A DNA stretch of 64,000 nt, from the NCBI RefSeq assembly GCF_023161665.1, contig NZ_JALNTW010000001.1, positions 539,444-603,443 on the forward strand, given 5' to 3'. The notes under the pieces were generated by a model. The model worked only from the letters and a program-made list of their open reading frames with translations. It made no database searches and was not told the origin of the DNA. This document shows positions 1 through 10,597 of the stretch, piece by piece (the first letter of the stretch is position 1; the number at the start of each line of letters is the position of its first letter). Made by a program: the position numbers and the translations under genes. This DNA comes from Shewanella sp. 1CM18E. GTDB lineage: Bacteria > Pseudomonadota > Gammaproteobacteria > Enterobacterales > Shewanellaceae.

Positions 1-3000
1 AGCAACAACTGACTCACGACAAAGATTTTTATGTGGCGAGTCTCTCTGGTCAGGTCATCGTTTACAAAGGCTTAATGATGCCGGCTGATCTGCCTGCATT
101 TTACAGTGATTTAGCCGATATCCGTTTGCAAAGCGCCATCTGTTTATTCCACCAGCGCTTTTCAACTAATACATCACCTAAATGGCCGCTGGCACAACCG
201 TTTAGATATTTGGCCCATAACGGTGAAATCAATACCATTACCTGTAACCGTCAGTGGGCAAGAGCCCGTGCCTATAAATTCCACGCTCCATTGCTGCCGG
301 ACTTACAGCAAGCAGCGCCTTTTGTGAATGAAACAGGCTCAGATTCATCATCGTTAGATAACATGTTAGAAATGCTACTCGCTGGCGGTATGGATCTCTA
401 TCGTGCTATGCGTTTGCTTATTCCACCAGCATGGCAAAGTAATCCAGAAATGGATCCTGAACTAAAAGCATTTTACGACTTTAACTCCATGCATATGGAG
501 CCGTGGGATGGTCCTGCCGGTATTGTAATGACCAATGGTCGCCACGCAGCCTGCGCCGTTGACCGTAATGGTTTACGCCCATCACGTTATATCATCACTA
601 AAGACCGCATCTTAACCTTGGCTTCTGAGGTTGGTATTTGGGATTACGCTGCCGATGAAGTTATAGAAAAAGGCCGTGTCGGTCCCGGTGAGCTTTTAGT
701 TCTTGATACTTTAAATGGTCAGTTATATTCATCATTTGAGATTGATAACGATTTAAAACGTCGCCACCCTTATAAGCAGTGGATGGCAAAACACAGTAAA
801 GTACTGACACCAGCTGAAGAGTTTGGTCCAAATGAGCAAGGCAAGCGTGAATTTGATAGTGCACAGCTGCTGCAATATCAAAAGCACTTTGGCTATTCCC
901 GCGAAGAACTAGAGCAAGTTATTTGGGTGCTAGCGCAAAAAGGCGAGGAAGCCACAGGCTCTATGGGTGATGATACGCCAATGGCAGTATTGTCGAAAAA
1001 GTCGCGCACAATTTACGACTATTTCCGTCAAAAGTTTGCTCAGGTAACTAACCCGCCTATCGACCCATTACGTGAAAAACACGTAATGTCACTTACCACT
1101 TGTGCTGGTCGTGAGCAAAACTTATTTAATGAAACTACCGGTCATGCCTACCGAGTAATGTTTAACTCTCCAGTGTTACTATTTAGCGACTTTAACCAGC
1201 TAATGGCGCTCGATAGCACTTACTATCGAGCTAATACTGTTGACTTAAACTATGACCTAAATGAAGGGTTAGAGGCTGCAGTTAAACGTATTTGCGATGA
1301 AGCAGAACGTCTAGCTCGCTCTGGAACAACATTGCTTGTGTTATCAGACCGTGCAACTGCAAAGTCTAAGCAAGTGATTCCAGCCGCTATGGCGGTAGGC
1401 GCTGTACAGCAAGTGCTAGTGAATAATAGCCTACGCTGCGACACTAACATCATTGTCGAAACAGCTTCAGCTCGTGATCCACACCATTTTGCAGTGCTAT
1501 TAGGGTTTGGTGCCACAGCGATTTATCCTTACTTGGTTTATGAATGCATTTCAGATCTTGCTGAGCGCAACGGCGTAAGCAACACTCGTGATTTGATGCT
1601 GAACTTCCGCCAAGGGATCGATAAAGGTCTACGCAAGATCATGTCTAAAATGGGCATTAGCACTGTCGCTTCTTATCGTTGCAGCCAGCAGTTTGAAGCT
1701 GTAGGTTTAGCTGATGAAGTGGTCGAGTTATGCTTTAACGGTGTTATTAGCCGTATTCAAGGCGCAACTTTTGAACTTATTGAGCAAGATCAGCAGATAC
1801 TGCATAAACATGCCTTTAGAGCTCACCAGCCATTATCACAAGGTGGTCTATTAAAGTATGTTGAAGGCGGTGAATACCACTGCTTTAACCCTGATGTAGT
1901 TAATACGCTACAAGCCAGTTTACGTGACCAAGATTATCCAAGTTATAAGCGCTTTACTGAGCTTGTGGATAATCGTCCCGTGGCAACGCTTCGTGACTTA
2001 ATTGAAGTTAAAGGCGAGCTCGCTCCTGTTGACCTAAACAAAGTAGAAACAGCAAAGACCTTGTATCCACGTTTTGACAGCGCCGCAATGAGTATTGGTG
2101 CACTAAGCCCTGAAGCACATGAAGCTTTAGCCGTTGCGATGAACCGCTTAGGTGGCCGCTCAAATTCGGGTGAAGGCGGAGAAGATCCACGCCGCTTTAA
2201 TAGCGAAGGCAACTCTGCGATTAAACAAATTGCATCGGGCCGCTTTGGTGTTACCGCACATTACTTAGTCAATGCTGAAGTGCTGCAGATTAAAGTTGCT
2301 CAGGGTGCAAAACCTGGCGAAGGTGGTCAGCTGCCGGGGGATAAAGTCAGTGTTGAAATTGCAGCACTACGTAATGCGCGCCCAGGTGTCACCCTAATTT
2401 CGCCGCCACCGCATCACGATATCTATTCAATTGAAGATTTAGCTCAGCTAATTTTCGATTTAAAACAGATTAATCCTAAGGCACTGGTATCAGTTAAGCT
2501 CGTATCAGAACCAGGTGTTGGCACGATTGCCACTGGTGTGGCTAAAGCCTATGCCGATATGATCACCATATCTGGTTATGATGGTGGTACCGGTGCAAGC
2601 CCTATCACTTCAGTTAAGTACGCAGGTAGCCCATGGGAACTCGGCCTTGCTGAAGTCCACCAATCACTCGTTGAAAATGGACTACGTCATAAAATCCGTT
2701 TGCAAGTTGATGGCGGGCTAAAAACCGGTAAAGACGTCATTAAAGCGGCATTACTGGGCGCTGAAAGCTTTGGTTTTGGTACTGTGCCTATGATTGCACT
2801 GGGCTGTAAGTACCTACGTATTTGCCACTTAAATAACTGTGCAACAGGTGTTGCAACCCAAAACCAGAAACTGCGTAACGAGCATTATCATGGTCTGCCA
2901 GAGCGTGTAATGACTTACTTTGAGTTTGTCGCTCAAGAGATCCGCGAATATATGGCCGACCTAGGTGTTACTGAATTTGAGCAACTAGTGGGTCGAAGCG

Positions 3001-3953
3001 ATTGGTTAGCGGCTATTGAAGGTGAAACAGCTAAGCAGCAAGCATTGGATTTAGCACCGATTCTATATCGCCCAACAGTGCCAGCAACCTCTGCCGTCAC
3101 TTGGCGTGAAACCAATCCGCCATCAGATCTTGGCCAATTAAACCAACGTCTGGTTGCTGATTGCCAAGAAGCAGTACTTGCTGGTGTACCGATTTGTGAA
3201 ATGTTCAGCATCAACAATACCGACCGCTCTGTTGGAGCAAGCTTATCAGGCTTTATTGCAACCCATGTTGGTCGAGACGGTGCTAAAGCGCCAATCACCC
3301 TTAAGTTTAACGGTAGTGCAGGTCAAAGCTTTGGTGTTTGGAACGCTCCCGGTCTTGAGCTTATGTTATGCGGTGATGCCAACGACTACGTAGGTAAAGG
3401 CATGTCTGGCGGTAAGATCTGCGTTTATCCGCAACTTGGCAGCCCATTTAAGTCAGAGCGCTCAACCATTTTAGGTAATACCTGTTTATATGGTGCCTCT
3501 GGCGGCAAACTATTCGCTTCCGGGCAAGCCGGTGAGCGTTTTGCAGTACGTAACTCTGGCGCAATCGCGGTCGTTGAAGGCTTAGGTGATAACGGTTGTG
3601 AATACATGACTGGCGGCATAGTCGTGGTACTGGGTAAAACCGGAGTTAACTTTGGCGCCGGTATGACTGGTGGCTTTGCCTATGTGTTTGATCAATACAG
3701 CCGCTTTAACCGCCGGGTCAATACCGAAATGGTCGACACTCATAAAGTGCAGTCGCCTATTCAGCAACAGCATTTACGCGGACTCATCGAGCAACACGTA
3801 AAGGAAACCAACAGCGAACACGGCAAGATGATCTTAAGCGATTTTGAAAACTGGATAGATTGCTTTGTACTGGTTAAGCCAAAAAATGTTGAGCTTAGCG
3901 ACCTATTAAAATTAGAACAATCAGAACCTGCACTAGCAGTCAGAGCGGGGTAA
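1..3953 (+). CDS. gltB: Glutamate synthase (NADPH) large subunit, 5'-truncated by the window edge
   Basis: Large subunit of glutamate synthase, which makes two glutamates from 2-oxoglutarate and glutamine with GltD. The reading frame is already open at base 3, so the gene starts outside the window. About 1,316 residues are visible against roughly 1,480-1,500 in the family, so the N-terminal catalytic Cys of the class II amidotransferase domain is missing. Visible parts are the rest of that domain (HNGEINT motif), the central domain, the FMN-binding synthase domain with GEGGEDPRR, the Cys cluster CKYLRICHLNNC for a 3Fe-4S centre, and the C-terminal beta-helix domain rich in Gly. The stop lies 6 bases before gltD, so the two genes form an operon. 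Confidence 0.97.
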   Translation, partial: QQLTHDKDFYVASLSGQVIVYKGLMMPADLPAFYSDLADIRLQSAICLFHQRFSTNTSPKWPLAQPFRYLAHNGEINTITCNRQWARARAYKFHAPLLPDLQQAAPFVNETGSDSSSLDNMLEMLLAGGMDLYRAMRLLIPPAWQSNPEMDPELKAFYDFNSMHMEPWDGPAGIVMTNGRHAACAVDRNGLRPSRYIITKDRILTLASEVGIWDYAADEVIEKGRVGPGELLVLDTLNGQLYSSFEIDNDLKRRHPYKQWMAKHSKVLTPAEEFGPNEQGKREFDSAQLLQYQKHFGYSREELEQVIWVLAQKGEEATGSMGDDTPMAVLSKKSRTIYDYFRQKFAQVTNPPIDPLREKHVMSLTTCAGREQNLFNETTGHAYRVMFNSPVLLFSDFNQLMALDSTYYRANTVDLNYDLNEGLEAAVKRICDEAERLARSGTTLLVLSDRATAKSKQVIPAAMAVGAVQQVLVNNSLRCDTNIIVETASARDPHHFAVLLGFGATAIYPYLVYECISDLAERNGVSNTRDLMLNFRQGIDKGLRKIMSKMGISTVASYRCSQQFEAVGLADEVVELCFNGVISRIQGATFELIEQDQQILHKHAFRAHQPLSQGGLLKYVEGGEYHCFNPDVVNTLQASLRDQDYPSYKRFTELVDNRPVATLRDLIEVKGELAPVDLNKVETAKTLYPRFDSAAMSIGALSPEAHEALAVAMNRLGGRSNSGEGGEDPRRFNSEGNSAIKQIASGRFGVTAHYLVNAEVLQIKVAQGAKPGEGGQLPGDKVSVEIAALRNARPGVTLISPPPHHDIYSIEDLAQLIFDLKQINPKALVSVKLVSEPGVGTIATGVAKAYADMITISGYDGGTGASPITSVKYAGSPWELGLAEVHQSLVENGLRHKIRLQVDGGLKTGKDVIKAALLGAESFGFGTVPMIALGCKYLRICHLNNCATGVATQNQKLRNEHYHGLPERVMTYFEFVAQEIREYMADLGVTEFEQLVGRSDWLAAIEGETAKQQALDLAPILYRPTVPATSAVTWRETNPPSDLGQLNQRLVADCQEAVLAGVPICEMFSINNTDRSVGASLSGFIATHVGRDGAKAPITLKFNGSAGQSFGVWNAPGLELMLCGDANDYVGKGMSGGKICVYPQLGSPFKSERSTILGNTCLYGASGGKLFASGQAGERFAVRNSGAIAVVEGLGDNGCEYMTGGIVVVLGKTGVNFGAGMTGGFAYVFDQYSRFNRRVNTEMVDTHKVQSPIQQQHLRGLIEQHVKETNSEHGKMILSDFENWIDCFVLVKPKNVELSDLLKLEQSEPALAVRAG

Positions 3954-5410
<1,457 letters not shown>

Positions 5411-5512
5411 AGAAAAGGTCCAATCAACGCCCATTCGCTTAGCAATCCTATGGATTACGGTTTGGTTATAAAACTTTAGCTTGTAGCGGTTGTAAAAAGT
5501 TGCTTGTGAATT

Positions 5513-5538
5513 GCGCTTCGAAAGAGGCGCTTTTTTTT
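5513..5538 (+). terminator. Rho-independent terminator after gltBD
   Basis: Stem GCGCTTC / GAGGCGC closes a GAAA tetraloop and is followed by eight T residues. The stem has one G-T wobble. Confidence 0.85.
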
Positions 5539-5686
5539 GCCCTACCATTTTACCTAATAGTATTCTTATTGAGCCATATTTTTACCGAGCTACACTTTTA
5601 CCAGGTAGTATTTTAACCAACAATATCACTAGTCAAGGTATCCAAAGCTTACATCGTTTCTAACAATTACTTTATCCCTCGTGCCA

Positions 5687-5974
5687 TTAACATACAAAAA
5701 TCACTTTACTCTTAATCTGTTGTGGAGCGATTGGACCAATATCATTAATCGACACGCTTTGCTTACTTTCCCCCTTAAACCAAAACCAGCCACCATGGTC
5801 AATGCCAACTAAAGTTTTTACCATGTAGCCATAGCGTGGATGTAATAACTTCAACATGTCACCAGCCTTTAGGCTTTGCCTGTCAAAATGCTCAGTAAGC
5901 AACACAAAATTCCCGCTTTTAAGTCGAGGGAACATGCTGTCCCCTGTGACTTTATTAAAACTGATCCCAAACAT
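5687..5974 (-). CDS. sodX: Nickel-type superoxide dismutase maturation protease (S24/S26 type)
   Basis: A 95-residue serine protease domain of the signal-peptidase/LexA fold. The motif TGDSMFP carries the expected nucleophile Ser13, and Lys53 in YMVKTLVG is placed as the general base. No membrane anchor is apparent, unlike standard leader peptidases. In the known NiSOD system SodX removes the SodN propeptide to expose the N-terminal His that binds nickel. The gene starts 9 bases after sodN on the same strand, which strongly supports this role. The symbol rests on family knowledge plus context. Confidence 0.88.
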   Translation of the reverse strand: MFGISFNKVTGDSMFPRLKSGNFVLLTEHFDRQSLKAGDMLKLLHPRYGYMVKTLVGIDHGGWFWFKGESKQSVSINDIGPIAPQQIKSKVIFVC

Positions 5975-5983
5975 ATAAAGCTC

Positions 5984-6487
5984 TTATGACTCAAGTTTTG
6001 GGTAAACCAACTTTTCAGTTGGTGGATAAGGGCTAGTTGCTACGTAAACCGCTATACCTTTGCTAAGCCAAAAAATCTCAGCAAATCGATTCACTTTTTC
6101 TAATAGCTCTATCGTTACAGCCCTATCAATATGCTGTTTCGCTTTTGAGGCCAATAACATGATGCTATGCACCAATTCATGTAGCTCTGGATAGCTATCA
6201 AGTTGCGGTTGCTTTATATAATCGCCCCAAATGACTCGTATCTCGTCTTTTACTTTACGGCCATGCTGCTCTTTTTCAGCAATAAGTCGAATAAACTGTG
6301 CTTGCTGATTACTACTCATGCTTTCAAAAGCTGGCAGTTCTTCCAATAAGTCCACCATTCGTATCATAGTCAACACTGCAAGCTGTGCGGTAATCGGATC
6401 GTAAATCTTACATGGAATATCACAATGAGCAGCCACTGTTGCAAATGGCGCTCGACGGTCAACTTGACTGAGGATTTTAGCTAACAT
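5984..6487 (-). CDS. sodN: Nickel-containing superoxide dismutase precursor
   Basis: A 167-residue precursor whose residues 21-29 read HCDIPCKIY, matching the nickel hook of NiSOD (His1, Cys2 and Cys6 of the mature enzyme). Cleavage after Ala20 of a short propeptide would expose the His. The rest is a four-helix bundle typical of the family, with the conserved PELHELV segment. The usual hook consensus has Gly after the second Cys; here it is Lys27. The enzyme converts superoxide to oxygen and peroxide and needs no iron or manganese. It is flanked by its protease gene and by two small accessory genes on the same strand. Confidence 0.93.
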   Translation of the reverse strand: MLAKILSQVDRRAPFATVAAHCDIPCKIYDPITAQLAVLTMIRMVDLLEELPAFESMSSNQQAQFIRLIAEKEQHGRKVKDEIRVIWGDYIKQPQLDSYPELHELVHSIMLLASKAKQHIDRAVTIELLEKVNRFAEIFWLSKGIAVYVATSPYPPTEKLVYPKLES

Positions 6488-6495
6488 AATGACTC

Positions 6496-6753
6496 CTAGT
6501 GCTGATTGAATGTCGAGTGAGCTTCATTGGCTTTGCTGTTGTCCAACTGAGTTTTAGCCAGCTGAGTTTTAGCTTGCTTGGCTTTGAGTAACTTAACAAC
6601 CATAACAGCAACAATAACAATAGGCGCAGCCCAGAGTATATGGATTAAATTTGCCGACTCGGCACTGTGGTCATGCCCGGGATGCGCCATAGCGGCTGTT
6701 GAAGTGACATACGCAGCACTAGCACCCGCGGTTAACATTAATTGTTTAAACAT
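6496..6753 (-). CDS. Small His-rich single-span membrane protein of the NiSOD cluster
   Basis: An 85-residue protein of unknown function. It begins with a signal-like segment ending near AMA, then has the His-rich motif HPGHDH, then one hydrophobic span around residues 35-57 (LIHILWAAPIVIVAVMVVKL), then a Lys/Gln-rich cytoplasmic tail with the repeat AKTQLAKTQL and a final His. The stop is 8 bases before sodN, so it is likely co-transcribed. The His cluster facing the periplasm suggests metal binding, perhaps nickel. This is inference; no homologous function is recognised. A good ribosome site (AAAGGAAT) precedes the ATG. Confidence 0.75.
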   Translation of the reverse strand: MFKQLMLTAGASAAYVTSTAAMAHPGHDHSAESANLIHILWAAPIVIVAVMVVKLLKAKQAKTQLAKTQLDNSKANEAHSTFNQH

Positions 6754-6861
6754 ACCTATTCCTTTAATCGAAAATAATCCTTTATCAAAGCCGCTCTAAC
6801 ATAGAGGCTTTTGGCTTAGCTAAATCTTCTAACCATCAACCGAGCGGTTTTAAGCCAAGCG

Positions 6862-7290
6862 CTAATGCAGCGGAGTTTGCTTCATTCCTATTTGCTCCGC
6901 AGTTTGCTCAAGCGCCGAAATGCAGTCATCACAAATAGGATGACGTTTGGCAAACTCCAGCAATGGCGGGATGGTCAAACTCAAACTTTGAAACGCACAG
7001 CTTCGCACCTCATCTGTTACTGAGTCATTGTTCGATAAGCTTTGCACCTCTTGGTGAGCATTTTTTAAATAATGCAGTGCAACTTCCGTTTTATCCTGGC
7101 ACTCATTTAAATGTGCCAAATTATGCATCCCCGCAACCCAAGCAAATAACAACTCTCTGTCGCTTACTTGATGCGACCATTGGTTTTCAATCATAGCGAC
7201 AGCTTGCTGATAACAATTTTGAGCATCCATCCAAGATGCTTCTTTAAAGTGTTGATTACCTGTAGTCATAAGTTGTTGCCAGTTTTCCAT
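6862..7290 (-). CDS. Helical repeat (TPR-like) protein, first gene of the NiSOD cluster
   Basis: A 142-residue, probably cytoplasmic protein of unknown function. Its N-terminal part (GNQHFKEASWMDAQNCYQQA) has the spacing of a tetratricopeptide repeat, and a second weaker helical pair follows near residues 47-80. Near the C-terminus is a CDDC motif preceded by His (HPICDDCISALEQ), which could bind a metal. It could resemble the uncharacterised DUF2753 proteins, but this is not verified. The gap to the next gene is 108 bases, so it may be the first gene of the operon or a separate unit. The Fur box lies about 175 bases upstream. Confidence 0.7.
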   Translation of the reverse strand: MENWQQLMTTGNQHFKEASWMDAQNCYQQAVAMIENQWSHQVSDRELLFAWVAGMHNLAHLNECQDKTEVALHYLKNAHQEVQSLSNNDSVTDEVRSCAFQSLSLTIPPLLEFAKRHPICDDCISALEQTAEQIGMKQTPLH

Positions 7291-7463
7291 TTCATCACCA
7301 AATTAAATTAAGAGTGCGAGTTAAAAGACATGCTAATAGCGCCAGTTAAATCATAAGGAGCAATATACTTAATTGAGCCAAGATAACGACTAGCGTAATC
7401 GCGACAGCTCAATGCTATTAACAATGCCTATTCAAAGGCTCATATCAATACGAATAAAACTCA

Positions 7464-7482
7464 AATGAGAATAATTCTCAAT
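7464..7482 (-). promoter_or_regulatory. Fur box upstream of the NiSOD cluster
   Basis: The core TGAGAATAATTCTCA is a perfect 7-1-7 palindrome. It matches the Fur 7-1-7 motif TGATAATNATTATCA at all but two symmetric positions. It lies about 175 bases upstream of the first gene of the minus-strand cluster. Iron-dependent repression is inferred, not shown. Confidence 0.75.
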
Positions 7483-7486
7483 CAAG

Positions 7487-7502
7487 TTATCACGGGTGAT
7501 AA
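7487..7502 (-). promoter_or_regulatory. Second palindromic operator candidate next to the Fur box
   Basis: TTATCAC-GG-GTGATAA is a perfect inverted repeat centred about 21.5 bases, two helical turns, from the centre of the Fur box. It could be a second Fur dimer site or the operator of another regulator such as a nickel sensor. The binding protein is unknown. Confidence 0.45.
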
Positions 7503-7640
7503 TTTTGCTCAAACAGCAAAGTAAAAATTTACGTATGTAAAGAAGAGGAAGCCTGAAGCTGGCAGGGAATTAGCTCAAAGGTCGGCGATCAAAATACTGG
7601 CTTAGCAGTTATCAATAAATGATTGATAACTGCCAATAAA

Positions 7641-8126
7641 CTAGAATAAATCTAACGTCATAAAGGCACTGTATGGATCAAGTTGATAATCCGCAAAAGG
7701 AGCACACTCCTTAAAACCAAATCGCTGGTATAGTTTTTTAGCAGGTAAAAATGCAGCCATCGAGCCAGTTTCCAAACTTAGCTTTGTGTAACCGCGTTGC
7801 TTCGCCTCGGCAATAATATGAGCTAACAATGCTTGTGCTACGCCTTGACGCAAATAGAGGCTAGCGGTGCGCATCGATTTTATTTCACCATGAGTCAAAT
7901 CGAGCTGCTTTAATGCTCCACACCCAGCAAGTTGCATAGCTTGCGCATTTTCTTGATGCAGTTCTTCAATCCACAAGCTCCAAAAAGTGACGTCATCGGC
8001 CGCAAGACCAGATACGTCTAACGCATGTACACTTTCCGCGGGGGAGTGAAGTGCCATGTCTTGATGGTGCTCAGCAAGCAATGACAATATCTGCGGATGT
8101 TCAAGCTCACCCAATTTAATCTGCAT
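7641..8126 (-). CDS. GNAT family N-acetyltransferase
   Basis: A 161-residue acetyl-CoA-dependent acetyltransferase of unknown substrate. The start at 8126 (MQIKLGELEHP) is preferred over one seven codons earlier because AAGGA sits 5 bases before it. The acetyl-CoA-binding motif A region is YLRQGVAQALLAHIIAEAKQRG, of which RQGVAQALL carries the R/Q-x-x-G-x-A pattern. The C-terminal motif YQRFGFKECAPF is typical of the YsnE/small-molecule branch. It follows the VOC gene after 34 bases and is probably in the same unit. Confidence 0.82.
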   Translation of the reverse strand: MQIKLGELEHPQILSLLAEHHQDMALHSPAESVHALDVSGLAADDVTFWSLWIEELHQENAQAMQLAGCGALKQLDLTHGEIKSMRTASLYLRQGVAQALLAHIIAEAKQRGYTKLSLETGSMAAFLPAKKLYQRFGFKECAPFADYQLDPYSAFMTLDLF

Positions 8127-8160
8127 ATCTTTCCTTATTAAAATCATCCTTAATTTAGCA

Positions 8161-8562
8161 TTAGTTTAACTGCAGTAAATCCCATTTAGTACCATAGAGA
8201 TCGCTAAAGACTGCAACTGTGCCGTACTCCTCTACTCTTGGCTTTTCAGCAAACTCAACACCTCGCAACTGCATATCTTCATAGTCACGCCAAAAGTCAT
8301 TGGTGTGTAAAAATAAAAACACCCTGCCACCGGTTTGATTACCAACAGCAAGTGTTTGTTCTGCACTACTTGCCTGCGCCAACAGTAAGTTTGTGCCATT
8401 GCCATTAGGTGGAGAGATCAGTACCCAACGCTTACCATCACCTAAGTCGGTATCTTCGACCAATTCAAAACGCAGTTTTTGAGTATAAAAAGCGATTGCG
8501 TCGTCATAATTTTCAACAACTAAAGCAATACTACCAATTTTCTGTTTGATTTGATTTTGCAT
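8161..8562 (-). CDS. VOC superfamily (glyoxalase/bleomycin resistance-like) protein
   Basis: A 133-residue protein with the paired beta-alpha-beta-beta-beta modules of the vicinal oxygen chelate fold. The first module has IGSIALVVENYDDAIAFYT and the second ends with FSDLYGTKWDLLQL, where metal ligands often sit. The family includes glyoxalase-like enzymes, dioxygenases and binding proteins, so the substrate cannot be assigned. It is upstream of the GNAT gene on the same strand. Confidence 0.82.
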   Translation of the reverse strand: MQNQIKQKIGSIALVVENYDDAIAFYTQKLRFELVEDTDLGDGKRWVLISPPNGNGTNLLLAQASSAEQTLAVGNQTGGRVFLFLHTNDFWRDYEDMQLRGVEFAEKPRVEEYGTVAVFSDLYGTKWDLLQLN

Positions 8563-8870
8563 TGATGACTCTTTATTAAAAGCTATTTATCCAGAAGACT
8601 AAGTGTTGAGAATAACAGCTCCGAAAGTAAACTCGTTACAAAAAGCTAAGCCTTATCGGTAAACTTGCTGAGTAGACCGAGTAACAGTTTTTGCTTTCGC
8701 TCAATAAATGGCATTGGTATTACTCCCTTTAATACTCAGCTTGTTTAATTTCTTTAGAATAAGATACAAACACCCGACTTCTCATCTTATCTACAAGGCT
8801 TTTTCACTAACGTTAAATGCCGTGGTATATTAGCGCCCATATTCATTTAGCTAGTTAAAAAGGTCATTTC
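8563..8870. other. Divergent promoter region between the VOC gene and mtnN
   Basis: 308 bases separating a minus-strand and a plus-strand gene. A plausible -10 (TATATTA near 8826) lies about 45 bases before mtnN. No gene, repeat or hairpin of note was recognised. Confidence 0.5.
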
Positions 8871-9563
8871 ATGAAAATCGGTATTATTGGCGCAATGGAG
8901 CCAGAAGTTGCGCACTTAGTTGCGTCAATGACAAACCCAAGCTCTACTACCATCGCGGGTATCGAGTTTGTTGCTGGTCAATTAGCAGGTAAAGACGTCA
9001 TTGTGACACGTTCTGGTATCGGTAAAGTGACAGCGAGTATCGCTACTACACTACTTATCGAAAAGTATGCTCCAGATGCCATCATTAACACTGGCTCTGC
9101 AGGCGGGTTTGTTGACGACCTAGCTATTGGCGATATCGTTATTTCATCTGAAGTACGTCACCACGATGTTGACGTGACAGCTTTTGGTTATGAAATTGGC
9201 CAAATGGCGCAACAACCTGCGGCGTTTATTCCTGATGCCAAATTAGTTGCTGCGGCGCAAAAAGCGGTTGCTAGCCTTGGTGAAGTAAAAACCATTGAAG
9301 GCCTTATCTGTACTGGCGATAGTTTTATTTGCGATCCTGTACGCACTAAGACCATGCTTGAAAACTTCCCAACTATGGCAGCTTGTGAAATGGAAGGCGC
9401 TGCAATTGCGCAAGTATGTCACCAGTTTAACGTACCATTTGTGGTTATCCGTTCACTGTCTGACAATGCTAACAACGACTCGCCTGTCGATTTCGACGAG
9501 TACATTGTTAAAGCGGGTCATCACTCGGCATTGATGGTTATCGCTCTACTTGAACAGCTTTAA
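8871..9563 (+). CDS. mtnN: 5'-methylthioadenosine/S-adenosylhomocysteine nucleosidase
   Basis: A 230-residue cytosolic nucleosidase (Pfs) that cleaves adenine from methylthioadenosine and S-adenosylhomocysteine. It feeds methionine salvage and, where LuxS is present, autoinducer-2 formation. The catalytic Glu near the start (MEPE), the NTGSAGGF loop, the [10 protein letters not shown] ribose-binding motif and the catalytic Asp in SLSDNAN are all present. Length is as expected. It is followed after 53 bases by the CbiB-like gene, a pairing that suggests one transcript. Confidence 0.96.
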   Translation: MKIGIIGAMEPEVAHLVASMTNPSSTTIAGIEFVAGQLAGKDVIVTRSGIGKVTASIATTLLIEKYAPDAIINTGSAGGFVDDLAIGDIVISSEVRHHDVDVTAFGYEIGQMAQQPAAFIPDAKLVAAAQKAVASLGEVKTIEGLICTGDSFICDPVRTKTMLENFPTMAACEMEGAAIAQVCHQFNVPFVVIRSLSDNANNDSPVDFDEYIVKAGHHSALMVIALLEQL

Positions 9564-9616
9564 GCAATACCGCTTTAGTCGTTAAAAAGTAGATAGTACA
9601 AGGATAGCGCGGCAAT

Positions 9617-10597
9617 ATGGTTCCAGAGTTTACTAAAATCTTCTCTCAAGATAGTCAGCTTTACACTGGAGCCTTAGTGCTTTTAGTGTCCATTTTACTG
9701 GCACGTATTGCGCCATTGCCACGCAGTCTGCAACCACTTGAGTGGCTATCTCAAGTGGCCAAAAATCTAAGTTTAAAAGTCAATCATAATGGCCGCGCTA
9801 ATTCACAGCAGTTAATTGCTGGTACATTAGCTATGTTGCTGTTAATTGTTCCTTTTTGGGCTGTGATTAGTTTTTTTATCGAACTTGCGGAGTTTCCGTG
9901 GTTTTTTGAAGCGGTCACGATTTACCTTTGCCTGCAAGATGATCACTTTCGATATATTGCCAATGAAGTGGTGATATTAATTAAACGTGATAACAAAGTG
10001 CGCGCTCGCAGTTTATTAGAGCCTTGGCTTAACCGCAGTACCCAATCGCTCTCAAATGTTGGCTTATGTAAAGCCACTATTGAGCGACTATCAACTACCT
10101 CAATTTACGGCACTGTTTCTGCAATTTTGTTTTACGCCATTGGCGGTGTGCCTTTGCTCATTGTGGCGAGGATGCTAAAACAACTTGAGTTTTGCTGGCC
10201 AATCTATAATCCGCAGTACCGTTACTTTGGCATGCCTGTTTACGCCCTAAGTACCCTGCTTCACTTTATTCCTGCAAAACTGTGGACACTCAGCCTAGCC
10301 ATTCAAGGGGGGCCGCAAAGCTTGGCAGCCTTATTTAACCCTAAAGTTAATGGCGTACCAATGAATGAGTACCAAACATCTGAAGTGGTAGCATGTGCGC
10401 TTAACATTGAACTTGGCGGGCCGGTAAAATTTAACAGTGTTAAAGTCGATATGCCCAAGGTCAGCTATGGTCGTCACCCTAACGAAGATGATGTTAAAAG
10501 TGCGGTAAAGCTTAATTCAATTGCTTTTAGCCTATGGGCGCTCGCAATTATCGTTTTACCGGGAATTTGGGCTGCGCTACGCATTCTGCAAGGCTAA
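9617..10597 (+). CDS. CbiB/CobD-like membrane protein
   Basis: A 326-residue integral membrane protein of the CbiB family (adenosylcobinamide-phosphate synthase). Hydrophobic spans occur near residues 17-30, 66-88 and at the C-terminus. It starts with ATG after AAGGA at a spacing of 10. CbiB attaches aminopropanol to cobyric acid in cobalamin synthesis. No other cobalamin gene is in the window and no cobalamin riboswitch is recognised upstream. The match is to general family features (position of membrane spans, YGTVSAILFYAIGGVP and YRYFG), so the exact reaction is inferred. Confidence 0.75.
   Translation: MVPEFTKIFSQDSQLYTGALVLLVSILLARIAPLPRSLQPLEWLSQVAKNLSLKVNHNGRANSQQLIAGTLAMLLLIVPFWAVISFFIELAEFPWFFEAVTIYLCLQDDHFRYIANEVVILIKRDNKVRARSLLEPWLNRSTQSLSNVGLCKATIERLSTTSIYGTVSAILFYAIGGVPLLIVARMLKQLEFCWPIYNPQYRYFGMPVYALSTLLHFIPAKLWTLSLAIQGGPQSLAALFNPKVNGVPMNEYQTSEVVACALNIELGGPVKFNSVKVDMPKVSYGRHPNEDDVKSAVKLNSIAFSLWALAIIVLPGIWAALRILQG

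Larger units (their letters stand above)
7291..7640. other. Regulatory region upstream of the NiSOD cluster
   Basis: 350 bases between the TPR-like gene and the GNAT gene, both on the minus strand. It carries a Fur-type palindrome (7464-7482) and a second perfect palindrome (7487-7502). It also holds the end of the GNAT unit, where ATTGATAACTG-type inverted copies at 7605-7635 could form a hairpin. No convincing gene is present. Confidence 0.6.

Noticed and set aside
2933..3298. A 121-codon open frame on the minus strand inside gltB
   Set aside because: It is antisense to well-conserved gltB sequence and has no ribosome site or recognisable motif.
9564..9616. Cobalamin riboswitch before the CbiB-like gene
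   Set aside because: The 53-base gap is far too short and no conserved B12-box sequence is seen.
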